Shown here: positions 36,098 to 44,761 of the stretch, piece by piece
Layout of the letters: every line of letters starts with the position of its first letter
Position numbering within the stretch: position 1 is the stretch's first letter
Assembly: GCF_010974945.1 (NCBI RefSeq)
Contig: NZ_JAAIVB010000008.1
Span: forward strand, 1 to 64,000
Length of the DNA: 64,000 bases
Source: Noviherbaspirillum galbum
GTDB taxonomy: Bacteria; Pseudomonadota; Gammaproteobacteria; Burkholderiales; Burkholderiaceae_D
Reading direction: 5' to 3'
Made by a program: the position numbers and the translations under genes
Notes under the pieces: model-generated
What the model saw: only the letters and a program-made list of their open reading frames with translations
Databases searched by the model: none
What the model was told of the DNA's origin: nothing

Positions 36098-37534
36098 ATG
36101 AAAAAGATTCCGACACGCCGGTTCTCCCGGCCCTTGCTCGGCTGCGCATCCGCGCTCGTTCTTCTCGCCGGCTGCGGCGGTGGCGGCTCGCTAAACGCCG
36201 AAGGCACTGCGGCGGCCCAGGCCGACACCACGGCAGGCGCGGTGGGCGTGGACACCGTGCAGGCCGCCGCATCCGGCGCCGCCCAGGCTCCCGGCAAAGC
36301 CAACACGCCGCAAAAGACTTCGCCGGCGCCGGCACCCGCGCCAAGCCCGACCTCCGCGCCGGCCCCTTCGCCGACATCTTCACCCGCTCCCGCACCGTCG
36401 CCCACGCCCGCGCCAGCCACGGCCACCCTGTCGGTCGGACCCGGCAAGCCCTATGCGACGCCCTGCCAGGCACTCGCCGTGGCGCCTGACGGCGCGGCGA
36501 TCGAGATCGACGCCTCCGTCACCTATTCCGGCGACGTCTGCGCCTTCTATGCGAACAACCTGCAGATCCGCGGCATCAATGGCCGGGCGAAGATCGACGC
36601 CGCCGGACGGAATGCGAATGGCAAGGGAACCTGGGTCGTCGGCGGCAGCGGCACGCTCATCGAGAACGTCGAGATGTTCGGCGCGAAGGTGCCCGATGAA
36701 AACGGCGCGGCGATCCGCCTCGATGGCAAGCACCTCACGCTGCGCAACAGCTTCCTGCACGACAATGAGAACGGCATCCTCACGAACAATGACGGCGTCA
36801 GCAATATCGTCATCGAGTATTCCGAATTCGGCCACAACGGCTTTGGCGACGGCTACAGCCACAACCTCTACATCGGCAACGTCAACAGCCTGGTCTTCCG
36901 GTACAACAGTTCGCACGACGCGAACGTCGGGCATAACCTGAAGTCGCGCGCCAAGACCAATACGATCGCCTACAACCGCTTTTCCAGCACGCCTCCGGGC
37001 CAGACCGGCTCGACGGCCAGCGGCCAGCCCAGCTACGAGATCGACCTGCCCAATGGCGGCACCAGCTACGTCATCGGGAATGTCATCCAGCAACCGGCGC
37101 TCAACCAGAATCCCTACCTGCTGTCGTATGCGGAAGAAGGCGCGGTCAATCCTGGAACCGATCTCTACGTGGTCAACAATACTTTCCTCAACGATGCCGC
37201 CGGCGGAACCTTCATCGTGATCGGCGGCGGCGTGTCCACGCCCGCGCTGATCCAGAACAACGTGTTTGCCGGTCCGGGAACGGTGACCAGCCAGGCGGGC
37301 GCCACGCTGCGGACGAATTACCAGGCAAGCGCCCCGGCCTTCGTGAACCGGCAGGCGTTCGACCTGCAGCCTGCGGCCGGCGCGCCGTTCATCGACGCGG
37401 GCAGCCAGCCGGGCATCGCTGCGACGGGGGTATCGCTGGTGCCGATGAATGAATATGTGGATGTTGCCAGGACGCGGACGCGAACCGTGGCGGGAGGAAT
37501 CGATATCGGTGCTTACGAGGCGGCGGTGAATTGA
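36098..37534 (+). CDS. Lipoprotein with right-handed parallel beta-helix
   Basis: This 478-residue protein has a signal with lipobox LVLLAGC (Cys26 or so). A long Pro/Ala/Ser linker at about 70-105 (APAPAPSPTSAPAPSPTSSP style) is likely to reach through the periplasm or cell wall. From about 110 the sequence follows the beta-helix pattern with repeated N-x-F and N-x-V turns (LRNSFLHDNENGILTNNDG, YSEFGHNGFGDGYSHNLYIG). Such folds are found in pectin lyases and other polysaccharide-acting proteins, but no catalytic set is evident. The ATG follows GGGGGG. It may act on or bind surface glycans. Confidence 0.82.
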   Translation: MKKIPTRRFSRPLLGCASALVLLAGCGGGGSLNAEGTAAAQADTTAGAVGVDTVQAAASGAAQAPGKANTPQKTSPAPAPAPSPTSAPAPSPTSSPAPAPSPTPAPATATLSVGPGKPYATPCQALAVAPDGAAIEIDASVTYSGDVCAFYANNLQIRGINGRAKIDAAGRNANGKGTWVVGGSGTLIENVEMFGAKVPDENGAAIRLDGKHLTLRNSFLHDNENGILTNNDGVSNIVIEYSEFGHNGFGDGYSHNLYIGNVNSLVFRYNSSHDANVGHNLKSRAKTNTIAYNRFSSTPPGQTGSTASGQPSYEIDLPNGGTSYVIGNVIQQPALNQNPYLLSYAEEGAVNPGTDLYVVNNTFLNDAAGGTFIVIGGGVSTPALIQNNVFAGPGTVTSQAGATLRTNYQASAPAFVNRQAFDLQPAAGAPFIDAGSQPGIAATGVSLVPMNEYVDVARTRTRTVAGGIDIGAYEAAVN

Positions 37535-37561
37535 TGGGCCGACGTTGACCGAAATGCGCTC

Positions 37562-37637
37562 CCTCCCCCAGAAGGGAGGGAACGGATGTGAGGCTTCGGG
37601 CCGCTGTCATCCCCGCGCAGGCGGGGATCCCATTTTG
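37562..37637. repeat. Hairpin plus GTCATCCCCGC-type repeat, copy 2
   Basis: TCCCTCCC (37562-37569) and GGGAGGGA (37576-37583) form an 8-bp perfect stem. A second palindrome, TGTCATCCCCGCGC-AGGCGGGGATCCC, follows at 37607-37637. Both lie in the 154 bases between the convergent beta-helix and Spy-like genes and may end transcription in both directions. Confidence 0.6.
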
Positions 37638-37688
37638 CATCAAGCTGGATGATGGGGCGGAAACGCCCTGCCCCATCAAGCCAAGCCC

Positions 37689-38153
37689 TTAGCCGTGATG
37701 CCCGTGCCGCATGCCCATCTTGAACTCCGCATCGAAGGTCTTCTTCTGCTCGGGCGTCAGCGTCGCATAGAAATCCTTCGTCGCCGCGAGGCGGTCCGAC
37801 ATCATCCCTTCATGCTCCTTCATGCGGGCCAGCATGCGTTCCATGCGTTCGGGCGCGGTCAGCTGGCTCATGTCCGCCTGGGCGGGACGCTGTGCGGGCG
37901 CGGCGGGACGCATGCGCGAGATCCAGGTATTCCAGGCCGCTTCCTGTCCGGGGGAAAGGTTGAGCTTGGCATGGAGATCGGCGGCGCGCTGTTCCATGCG
38001 CTGCCGCATCTTTTCCATGTGGTCCGCCCTCGCGCTGGCGGCATTGCCGGTTCCGCTCGCGCCGCTGGCATCCTGGGCGAGCGCGGCCAGAGGCGCGGCG
38101 CCGAATGACAGGGCGGCGAGTCCAATCATCAAACCGTTGCGAATCGTGATCAT
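37689..38153 (-). CDS. Spy/CpxP-like periplasmic protein
   Basis: This 154-residue protein has a signal peptide (RNGLMIGLAALSFGAAPLAALA). The mature part is helical and rich in Met, Arg and Gln, with the LTxxQ-like segment ATLTPEQKKTFDAEFKMGMRHGHHG and a HisMet-rich tail. That is the pattern of Spy/CpxP chaperones that buffer misfolded envelope proteins. AAAGGAG five bases upstream fixes the ATG at 38153. It is divergent from an OmpR-type regulator across a 198-bp region with a perfect palindrome, which recalls the cpxP-cpxRA layout. The metal-rich tail may bind metal. Confidence 0.85.
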   Translation of the reverse strand: MITIRNGLMIGLAALSFGAAPLAALAQDASGASGTGNAASARADHMEKMRQRMEQRAADLHAKLNLSPGQEAAWNTWISRMRPAAPAQRPAQADMSQLTAPERMERMLARMKEHEGMMSDRLAATKDFYATLTPEQKKTFDAEFKMGMRHGHHG

Positions 38154-38263
38154 GATGTCTCCTTTCAAGTGACATGTGACGAAGGCTGGGGGCCTTCCAC
38201 GGTGGTCATCATGCGCGTCAAATGTAAGAACCGCATGTCGGCGCGTAACGCGTGGCGCCGGAT

Positions 38264-38310
38264 TTGTATCGCGCTATGTCAAGCCGCCGGGGCGAAACAG
38301 CGCGATACAA
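38264..38310. promoter_or_regulatory. 12-bp perfect inverted repeat between the Spy-like gene and the two-component operon
   Basis: TTGTATCGCGCT (38264-38275) and AGCGCGATACAA (38299-38310) are exact reverse complements separated by 23 bases. They lie 42 bases before the regulator ATG and about 110 before the Spy-like gene. This is a good candidate operator for the response regulator on both genes; a hairpin in the leader is the alternative. Confidence 0.5.
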
Positions 38311-38351
38311 TTCCAGCATACATCGCACGATGAAATTGCCATAATGCCGAC

Positions 38352-39071
38352 ATGGAAAATACGCCCCGCATCCTGGTGGTCGACGACGACCGCGATATCA
38401 GTTCGCTCCTGGCCGATTACCTGGAGAAAAACGGCTACCGCGCCCTGACGGCGGCGGACGGCAAGGCCATGTGGAAAGCCCTGGATGAAAATCCGGTCGA
38501 CCTGATCGTGCTGGACCTGAACCTGCCGGGCGACGACGGCCTCACCCTGTGCCGCAACCTGCGGGCGCGCTCGCAGGTGCCGGTCATCATGCTTACCGCC
38601 CGGGGCGAGCCGCTGGACCGGATCCTCGGCCTGGAGATGGGCGCGGACGACTACCTGGCCAAGCCTTTCGAGCCGCGCGAACTGTATGCGCGCATCCGCA
38701 GCGTCCTGCGCCGCACCCACGCCCTGCCGCCTAACCTGCAGGCGAGCGAGGCGCAGCAGGTGCATTTCGCCGGGTGGACCATGGACTTCACCGCGCGCCA
38801 TCTCGTGAACGCGCAGGGCACCATCGTCTCGCTGTCGGGCGCGGAATACCGGCTGCTGAAGGTCTTCCTCGACCATGCCAACCGCGTCCTGAGCCGCGAC
38901 CAGCTACTCAACTTCACCCAGGGCCGGGACGCCGATCCCTTCGACCGTTCCATCGACCTGCAGATCAGCCGGCTGCGCCAGAAGCTCGGCGACGACGCGC
39001 GCTCGCCGCAGATCATCAAGACGGTACGCAACGAAGGCTACGTCCTGGCCACCACCGTCGCCAAGGAATGA
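38352..39071 (+). CDS. OmpR-family response regulator
   Basis: This 239-residue regulator has a receiver domain with acidic pocket DDD (11-13), phosphoacceptor D55 (LIVLDLNLPG), and switch Thr/Lys (MLTARGE, AKPFEPRE). The C-terminal winged helix (SLSGAEYRLLKVFLDHANRVLSRDQLL to QISRLRQKLGDD) is of the OmpR/PhoB type. It overlaps the kinase gene by four bases (ATGA). It is divergent from the Spy/CpxP-like gene, suggesting an envelope-stress regulon. The sequence is nearer OmpR than CpxR in style, but the orthology is not certain. Confidence 0.94.
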   Translation: MENTPRILVVDDDRDISSLLADYLEKNGYRALTAADGKAMWKALDENPVDLIVLDLNLPGDDGLTLCRNLRARSQVPVIMLTARGEPLDRILGLEMGADDYLAKPFEPRELYARIRSVLRRTHALPPNLQASEAQQVHFAGWTMDFTARHLVNAQGTIVSLSGAEYRLLKVFLDHANRVLSRDQLLNFTQGRDADPFDRSIDLQISRLRQKLGDDARSPQIIKTVRNEGYVLATTVAKE

Positions 39072-40414
39072 TGCGCCAGGTATTCCAATCCATGACCGGC
39101 CGGGTGGTGCTGATCCTGGTGGCCGGGGTCGTGGCCAGCGCCCTTCTGACCCTGAGCCTCGGCATGAGCGAGCGTGAACGCATGATTTCGCAGTTCCGCG
39201 AGTTTCATTCCGTCGAGCGGGTGTCGCAGTTCATCCAGTCGCTGGACACGATGGAGCCCGAGCTTCGGTCGCACTACCTCAAGGCGGCCAGCCGCCTCGG
39301 CATGCGCGCCGAGCTGGCGAGCGGACTCGAAGACATCCTGGACGAGCCGTCGCGCATGGCGACCCGCCTGTCGAACCGCTTACCCGAGGGCTATACCGTC
39401 TCCTCGGTGCGGCCGCGGGATACCGATTGCGCGCCGCCCGGGCCGCGCCAGCCCCAGGGACGCATCGACCGCCGCAGCTGCGAAGCCTTGATGGTGACGC
39501 TGCAGGACGGCTCCGAAGTGAAGCTCACCGTCAGCGCGCCGCGGCCGGTACCGGTGACTCCGAACGGGGAAATCCTTACCTACGGCGCGATGTTCGTGCT
39601 GTTCGTCGGTCTGCTGGCCTCCATCGTGGCCCGGATGACGATACAGCCGCTGAAACATCTGGCGCAGGCCGCCACCGAACTGGGAAACAACATCGAACGC
39701 CCACCCCTGCCGGAACGCGGCTCCACCGAGATCAGGCAGGCCGCCGCCGCATTCAATGCCATGCAGACCCGCATCCGCCACCACATCAAGCAGCGCTCGC
39801 ACATCCTGGGGGCGATCACCCATGATCTGCAGACGCCCATGACCCGCCTGCGCCTGCGCCTCGAAAAGGTCGACGACGAGGAACTGCGCGGCAGGCTGAT
39901 CGCCGACCTGAGCGCGATGCAGACCATGGTACGCGAAGGCCTCGACCTCGCGCGCAGCATGGAATCCGCCGAACCCCTGCAGCGGCTCGACCTCGATTCG
40001 CTGGTGGAAAGCCTGTGCGAGGATGCGCGCGACGCCGGCCAGAGCGTGGCGCTGCATGGCAATACCGGCGCATCCCTGATGGCGCGTCCGGTGGCCTTGC
40101 GCCGCTGCCTCACCAACCTGCTCGACAATGCCGTCAAGTACGGCCATGCCGCCAAGGTGGAAACCTCGCTCGAAAACGGGTTCGCGATGATCCGCATCCG
40201 CGACCAGGGGCCGGGCATTCCCGACGCGTTCATGGAAAAGGTCTTCGACCCGTTCTATCGCATGGAAGACTCGCGTTCCCGCGAGACCGGCGGCACCGGC
40301 TTGGGACTGACGATCGCGCGCAGCATTGCCGAGCAGCATGGCGGCACGATTTCCCTGCGCAATCATCCCGCCGGTGGCCTGCAGGTGACGCTTGCCCTGC
40401 CGGCGTCACGCTGA
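39068..40414 (+). CDS. EnvZ-like sensor histidine kinase
   Basis: This 448-residue kinase has two membrane helices (about 11-32 and 172-189) around a periplasmic domain of about 140 residues. A HAMP segment follows (about 190-240). H252 lies in GAITHDLQTPMTRLRLR, a variant EnvZ-type H-box, and the ATPase domain has NLLDNAVKYG, RDQGPGIPDAFMEKVFDPF and GGTGLGLTIARS. Two ATGs stand in tandem at 39068 and 39071. The periplasmic domain contains two Cys residues that could form a disulfide. It pairs with the overlapping upstream regulator. Confidence 0.94.
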   Translation: MMRQVFQSMTGRVVLILVAGVVASALLTLSLGMSERERMISQFREFHSVERVSQFIQSLDTMEPELRSHYLKAASRLGMRAELASGLEDILDEPSRMATRLSNRLPEGYTVSSVRPRDTDCAPPGPRQPQGRIDRRSCEALMVTLQDGSEVKLTVSAPRPVPVTPNGEILTYGAMFVLFVGLLASIVARMTIQPLKHLAQAATELGNNIERPPLPERGSTEIRQAAAAFNAMQTRIRHHIKQRSHILGAITHDLQTPMTRLRLRLEKVDDEELRGRLIADLSAMQTMVREGLDLARSMESAEPLQRLDLDSLVESLCEDARDAGQSVALHGNTGASLMARPVALRRCLTNLLDNAVKYGHAAKVETSLENGFAMIRIRDQGPGIPDAFMEKVFDPFYRMEDSRSRETGGTGLGLTIARSIAEQHGGTISLRNHPAGGLQVTLALPASR

Positions 40415-40449
40415 CCGCTGCAGCGCACCAGTCTTTTCCGGTGCCCTGC

Positions 40450-41115
40450 CTAAAGCTTGCCGGCCTTGCGCAGCCGGGCGGTCAGGCCTTCGGCAATATC
40501 CTTGAAATTGTTCTTTTCCGCGAAATCGATGGCGGTCATGCCGAGATCGTTCTTGAGCGTGGCGTCGGCGCCCTCGTCCAGCAGCAGCTTGACGGTGTAG
40601 ATCTTGCCGGCGCGGGCCGCCATCATGATCGGCGTGGTCTTGTTGGGGGACTCCGCATCGATGTAGGCATGCTGCTCGAGCAGCAGGCTCACGATGTCGT
40701 TGTTGCCGATCGCGGCGGCATAATGCAGCGCGGTCCAACCGGGGCGGTTCACCTGTGCGCCCTTGTCCAGCAGCGCTTTCACCGCCGGCAGGTTGCCGAG
40801 GAAGCTGGCAATCATCAGCGCGGTATCGCCGTTGCGGGCGCGGGTTTCGAGATTGATGTCGGGCGCATTCAGCAAGACCTGGAAAGTCTCCATCGATCCC
40901 TCGCGCAGCGCGACCATGAGCCCGGTCTCGCCGCGTGCCTCGTCCTGGGTGTTCGGGTCGAAGCCGCGCGCGATCAGCGTCTGGACTTCCTTGGCGTCGT
41001 TGAGCTTTGCGGCGCGGAAAAAATCATCGTAGGCGCCGGCCAGCGCCACCGGCGCGGATGCCGCCAGGGCAAGCGCGAGCACCAGGGTGCGCGCAACGGA
41101 AGAAGAAGGTGTCAT
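40450..41115 (-). CDS. Exported ankyrin-repeat protein
   Basis: This 221-residue protein has a signal peptide (TLVLALALAASAPVALA) and about five ankyrin repeats (for example NGDTALMIASFLGNLPAVKALLDKGAQVN, here quoted only as TALMIASFLGNLPAVKALLD). Ankyrin repeats bind other proteins; periplasmic versions are known in proteobacteria, often linked to catalase or stress. The start overlaps the tatD stop by four bases, so it ends the mltG-tatD operon. The partner is unknown. Confidence 0.9.
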   Translation of the reverse strand: MTPSSSVARTLVLALALAASAPVALAGAYDDFFRAAKLNDAKEVQTLIARGFDPNTQDEARGETGLMVALREGSMETFQVLLNAPDINLETRARNGDTALMIASFLGNLPAVKALLDKGAQVNRPGWTALHYAAAIGNNDIVSLLLEQHAYIDAESPNKTTPIMMAARAGKIYTVKLLLDEGADATLKNDLGMTAIDFAEKNNFKDIAEGLTARLRKAGKL

Positions 41116-41918
41116 GTCGTTTCCGGGTGAGTGGACTGGCCGGCGGGCACCTTGAACAGCGCATGGAAATTGGCGCTCGTCTGGCGCGCAAGTTCATCCA
41201 GAGGCACTTCCTTCAAGGTGGCGAGGAACTCCCCGACATGCCGCACGAAGCCCGGTTCGTTCATCTTGCCGCGGTAAGGCACGGGGGCAAGGTAAGGCGA
41301 ATCGGTTTCGATCAGCATGCGCTCCAGCGGGACCGCCCGGGCAACCGCCTGCAACTCCCTGGCGCTCTTGAAGGTGACGATGCCCGAAAAGGAAATATAA
41401 AAGCCCATGTCCATCGCGGCTTGCGCGACTTCAAGGCTTTCGGTGAAACAGTGCATGACGCCGCCGGCGCCGCCCGCATCCGGACCGGCACCCTCCTCGC
41501 GCATGATGCGTATCGTGTCTTCGGAGGCGGAACGGGTGTGGATGATCAAGGGCTTGCCGGTCTCGCGCGAGGCCCGGATGTGCGTGCGGAAACGGGCGCG
41601 CTGCCATTCGAGGTCGCCTTCCAGGCGGTAGTAATCCAGGCCGGTTTCACCAATGGCGACGATCTTCGGATGGTCCGACAGGCGCACCAGCTCTTCGACC
41701 GTCGGTTCGGGCGTCTCGGGGTAATCGGGATGCACCCCGACCGAGGCGTAGATGTGAGGATATTGCTCCGCCAGGGCGCGGACGCGCGGAAAGTCGGGCA
41801 GGTCGACCGAGACGCACAGGGCATGGCTGACCTGGTTGTCCCGCATCTTGTCGAGGATTTCCGGAAGCCGGGCGGAGAGCTCGGGGAAATCGATGTGGCA
41901 ATGGGAATCGATGAACAT
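41112..41918 (-). CDS. tatD: TatD family metal-dependent hydrolase
   Basis: This 268-residue TIM-barrel hydrolase has metal ligands H6 and H8 (DSHCHIDF), Glu in VAIGETGLDYY, His in PLIIHTRSA and GGVMHCFTES, and Asp in MLIETDSPYLAP. TatD-type enzymes have 3'-5' exonuclease or D-aminoacyl activities. The gene is the usual neighbour of the mltG-tmk-holB-pilZ set. Here a GNAT gene separates it from pilZ. Confidence 0.95.
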   Translation of the reverse strand: MFIDSHCHIDFPELSARLPEILDKMRDNQVSHALCVSVDLPDFPRVRALAEQYPHIYASVGVHPDYPETPEPTVEELVRLSDHPKIVAIGETGLDYYRLEGDLEWQRARFRTHIRASRETGKPLIIHTRSASEDTIRIMREEGAGPDAGGAGGVMHCFTESLEVAQAAMDMGFYISFSGIVTFKSARELQAVARAVPLERMLIETDSPYLAPVPYRGKMNEPGFVRHVGEFLATLKEVPLDELARQTSANFHALFKVPAGQSTHPETT

Positions 41919-41993
41919 CCCGGCATTTTACGCCGATGCCGCGGTGGCCGCCGCCTGGCAAGCCGGCCCGCCGGCGGGCGAAACCGGGAAAAT

Positions 41994-42491
41994 TCAGGCG
42001 ACGCGCTTGCCCATGATCACCAGGTCGCGCTCAATGCCATCGAGCGTGGCCACCCGCGGCATGTCGGCCCAGCGCTCGAAGCCGAAGGCTTCGAACAGCC
42101 GCAAGCTGGGCTGGTTATGGCCGAAGATGAAGCCGAGCAAGGTATGGACCTTGATTTGCGGCGCGAAGGCGATTGCCTGTTCCAGGAAATAGCGGCCCAG
42201 GCCCTTGCCGCGTGCCGCTTCATGGATGTAGATCGACAATTCCGCGGTGCCCGAATAGGCGGGCCGGCCATAGAAGTTCGAGTAGGACAGCCAGCCCAGT
42301 ACCTTTCCTTCCTCTTCCACCACCCACAGCGGGCGCCGGTCGGGCACATGGTCGTGGAACCACGCATGGCGCGATTCGACGGAGATCGGTTCGGTATCGG
42401 CGGTCACCTCGCGCGAGGCGACCGTGCTGTTGTAGATGGCGACGATCTCTGGCAGGTCGTCGAAGCGGGCGATGCGATGCGAATACGTCAT
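41994..42491 (-). CDS. GNAT acetyltransferase (phosphinothricin acetyltransferase-like)
   Basis: This 165-residue acetyltransferase begins YSHRIARFDDLPEIVAIYNSTVASREVTAD in the style of the Pat/Bar group, with the acetyl-CoA loop EAARGKGLGRYFLEQAI and the FIFGHNQPSLRLFEAFGFERWA motif. The family acetylates amines such as methionine sulfoximine and related compounds, so it may protect against glutamine-synthetase inhibitors or modify another small amine. It is placed between pilZ and tatD, where most relatives have nothing, and is probably co-transcribed. Confidence 0.9.
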   Translation of the reverse strand: MTYSHRIARFDDLPEIVAIYNSTVASREVTADTEPISVESRHAWFHDHVPDRRPLWVVEEEGKVLGWLSYSNFYGRPAYSGTAELSIYIHEAARGKGLGRYFLEQAIAFAPQIKVHTLLGFIFGHNQPSLRLFEAFGFERWADMPRVATLDGIERDLVIMGKRVA

Positions 42492-42509
42492 GAAAGCCAG
42501 GAAAGAGAA

Positions 42510-42896
42510 TCAGAGGGTATGGGTGGCGCGGGAGGAGCGAAGCGCGGCGCCGAGCAATTCCTCGATGCGGTGCTTGACGCGCTGGCCGCTTTCATCGGAC
42601 GAGAAATGCACGCCGATGCCCTGCGCCTTGTTGTTGTTGGCCCCGGCGGGCGTCACCCAGACGATCTTGCCGGCGATCGGATATTTCGTCGGGTCATCCA
42701 TCAGGGTGAGAATGAGGTAGATCTCGTCGCCGATGCCGTAGGCCTTGGTGGTCGGGACGAAGATGCCGCCGTTGGCGAGGAAGGGCATGTAGGCGGCATA
42801 GAGTGCGGCCTTTTCCTTGATCGGCAGGGACAGGACGGAGGGACGGGCAATCACCGGATTGCTGGTGTTGGGTACGGTCGCGGTCAGGTCTGTCAT
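42510..42896 (-). CDS. pilZ: PilZ domain protein (type IV pilus assembly PilZ)
   Basis: This 128-residue protein resembles the founding PilZ of type IV pilus biogenesis, LSLPIKEKAALYAAYMPFLANGGIFVPT to YPIAGKIVWVTPAGANNNKAQGIGVHF. It lacks the RxxxR c-di-GMP-binding motif at its N-terminus, as true pilus PilZ proteins do, and keeps the GIGVHF end. It lies downstream of holB in the conserved tmk-holB-pilZ order. Its role is probably assembly of pili through PilB/FimX-type partners. Confidence 0.93.
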   Translation of the reverse strand: MTDLTATVPNTSNPVIARPSVLSLPIKEKAALYAAYMPFLANGGIFVPTTKAYGIGDEIYLILTLMDDPTKYPIAGKIVWVTPAGANNNKAQGIGVHFSSDESGQRVKHRIEELLGAALRSSRATHTL

Positions 42897-42985
42897 GTCG
42901 TGTGTCGTTTCACGGTCTTGGTACGCTCGGATCGCCGGAGGCCGGCCTCATGCCGCCGGCAGCGGCGTCATGTTCACCTGCGACG

Positions 42986-44056
42986 TCATGCTTGTCGGGC
43001 CTGCGCCGGAAAGATCCGCGCATAGTCCAGCAGCATGTCTTCGATCACCAGGCGCGGCGCAAGCGGATGTTCGGCGACGGCGCGCCTGTCGTTCAGGCTC
43101 TTCTGCATGCGCAGCAGGCCGGCGGTGTCCACCTTGTCCGCCAGCGCGGCGAGTTGCTGGCGGTACCGGGGATAATACCGGATTCTGCCCGAAAGTTTCA
43201 GTGAGATAACATCATGGACCCAGCGTTGCAGCCACGCCACGAGCTGCGGCACCGGGGTCTTCTGCAGCTTTTCCGCACCCTTGAGCGCGCTGTCCGTGCC
43301 GGGCTTGAGCAAGAGATGGAGGAATTCGTCCAGGACTTCGCGCATGCCGGATTCGGAGGCGGCCAGGGCGTTCAGCGGCGCGCCGCCCTGTTCTGCCAGC
43401 CAGACGTCCGCCTCATTCACGCCCTGGCCTTCGAGCCAGGCCATCGCCTCGGCGGCGGGCGGCATGGCCAGCGCAAACTTGCGGCAGCGCGACAGGATGG
43501 TCGGCAGCAGGCGGTCCAGGCTGTGCGACACCAGCAGGAATACCGTTCCCGGCGGCGGCTCTTCCAGGGTCTTGAGCAAGGCGTTCGCCGAGGCGGTATT
43601 CAACGCCTCGGCCGGATACAGCACCACCACCCGCAAGCCCTGGCGGTGCGTGGAAATGTTCATGAAATCGGCCAGGGCCCGGACCTGGTCAATCTTGATT
43701 TCCTTCGATGGCGTCTTGCTCGCCTTGGACTTTCCGCCTTTCGTTTCCTTGGCATCTTCGGCGTTCGCGTCACCATCTCCGCCCTCACCGCCATCCTCGT
43801 CGAGGACCTCCGGACGCACGCGGCGGTAGTCAGGATGGCTGTACTGGCTGAACCAGCCGCAGGAATCGCAGCGCCCGCAGGGCCGGCCATCCGGCGCGGG
43901 AGCCTGGCACAGCAAGGCCTGGGCAAAGAGTTCGGCAAAGGCGGTCTTGCCGATGCCTTCCGGGCCATGGAACAGCAGGGCATGGGGCAGGCGTTCCCGC
44001 AAGGCTTGCAGGCGATGCCAAGGTCCGGCCAGCCAGGGATAAGCGAAATCGGTCAT
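42986..44056 (-). CDS. holB: DNA polymerase III delta' subunit
   Basis: This 356-residue clamp-loader subunit has P-loop GPEGIGKT (31-38), a zinc module from C50, C60, C63 and C66, and the motif NALLKTLEEPPPGTVFLLVSH with sensor-type SRC at LPTILSRCRKF. It loads the beta clamp onto DNA as part of the polymerase III holoenzyme. An unusual low-complexity insert, rich in Gly, Asp, Glu and then Lys/Ser (about 84-118: DEDGGEGGDGDANAEDAK, then KGGKSKASKTPSK), separates the zinc module from the second half. Confidence 0.95.
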   Translation of the reverse strand: MTDFAYPWLAGPWHRLQALRERLPHALLFHGPEGIGKTAFAELFAQALLCQAPAPDGRPCGRCDSCGWFSQYSHPDYRRVRPEVLDEDGGEGGDGDANAEDAKETKGGKSKASKTPSKEIKIDQVRALADFMNISTHRQGLRVVVLYPAEALNTASANALLKTLEEPPPGTVFLLVSHSLDRLLPTILSRCRKFALAMPPAAEAMAWLEGQGVNEADVWLAEQGGAPLNALAASESGMREVLDEFLHLLLKPGTDSALKGAEKLQKTPVPQLVAWLQRWVHDVISLKLSGRIRYYPRYRQQLAALADKVDTAGLLRMQKSLNDRRAVAEHPLAPRLVIEDMLLDYARIFPAQARQA

Positions 44057-44095
44057 GAGAAATGACTTTAATACGGTATGAAATTCCCTTGAAAA

Positions 44096-44704
44096 TCAAA
44101 GCCCTGCGATGATATTTTCAAGTTCCTTGTGAATGTCGGGAATGGGCCGCGTGGAATCGATGATGCGGAAGCGGGCCTTGAATTCCTCGGCCCGGCGCAG
44201 GTACTCGGCGCGGGTCGCGGCGAAGAAATCCGCCTTTTCCTGTTCGAACTTGTCGAGTTCGCGGGTGGCGTCGAGGCGCGCGCGGGCGACCTCGAGCGGC
44301 ACGTCGAACAGCAGGGTCAGATCGGGCTGGCGGTGCGGATGGACCCAGCGCTCCAGGATTTCCAGCTTTTCCCGAGAAAGCCGCCTTCCGCCTCCCTGGT
44401 AGGCAAAGGACGCGTCCGTGAACCGGTCGGAGATCACCCAGTCGCCACGCGCGAGCGCCGGCTCGATGACCTGGGCGAGATGCTCACGCCGCGCGGCGAA
44501 CATCAGCAAGGCTTCGGTTTCGAGGTGCATCGGCTGGTGCAGGACCATCTCGCGCAGCGCCTCGCCGAGCGGCGTGCCGCCCGGCTCCCGCGTCACGACG
44601 ACGGGAATGCCGCGCTGCCCGAGCAGCCCGGCGACGAATTGCAGGTGGGTCGACTTCCCTGCCCCGTCGATGCCTTCGAAAGTGATGAACTTGCCAACTG
44701 TCAT
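44096..44704 (-). CDS. tmk: Thymidylate kinase
   Basis: This 202-residue kinase phosphorylates dTMP to dTDP. The motifs are P-loop [13 protein letters not shown] (residues 8-20), [29 protein letters not shown] and a LID-like region. The layout matches the type II (E. coli-like) enzyme with the basic residues in the LID. It lies between mltG (57 bases) and holB (39 bases) on the same strand, as is usual. Confidence 0.97.
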   Translation of the reverse strand: MTVGKFITFEGIDGAGKSTHLQFVAGLLGQRGIPVVVTREPGGTPLGEALREMVLHQPMHLETEALLMFAARREHLAQVIEPALARGDWVISDRFTDASFAYQGGGRRLSREKLEILERWVHPHRQPDLTLLFDVPLEVARARLDATRELDKFEQEKADFFAATRAEYLRRAEEFKARFRIIDSTRPIPDIHKELENIIAGL

Positions 44705-44761
44705 GGTGTAGCCCGTGGTGCGATGTCAGCCGGCATTATCGCCCGGTTTCCCGCCCCGCCG

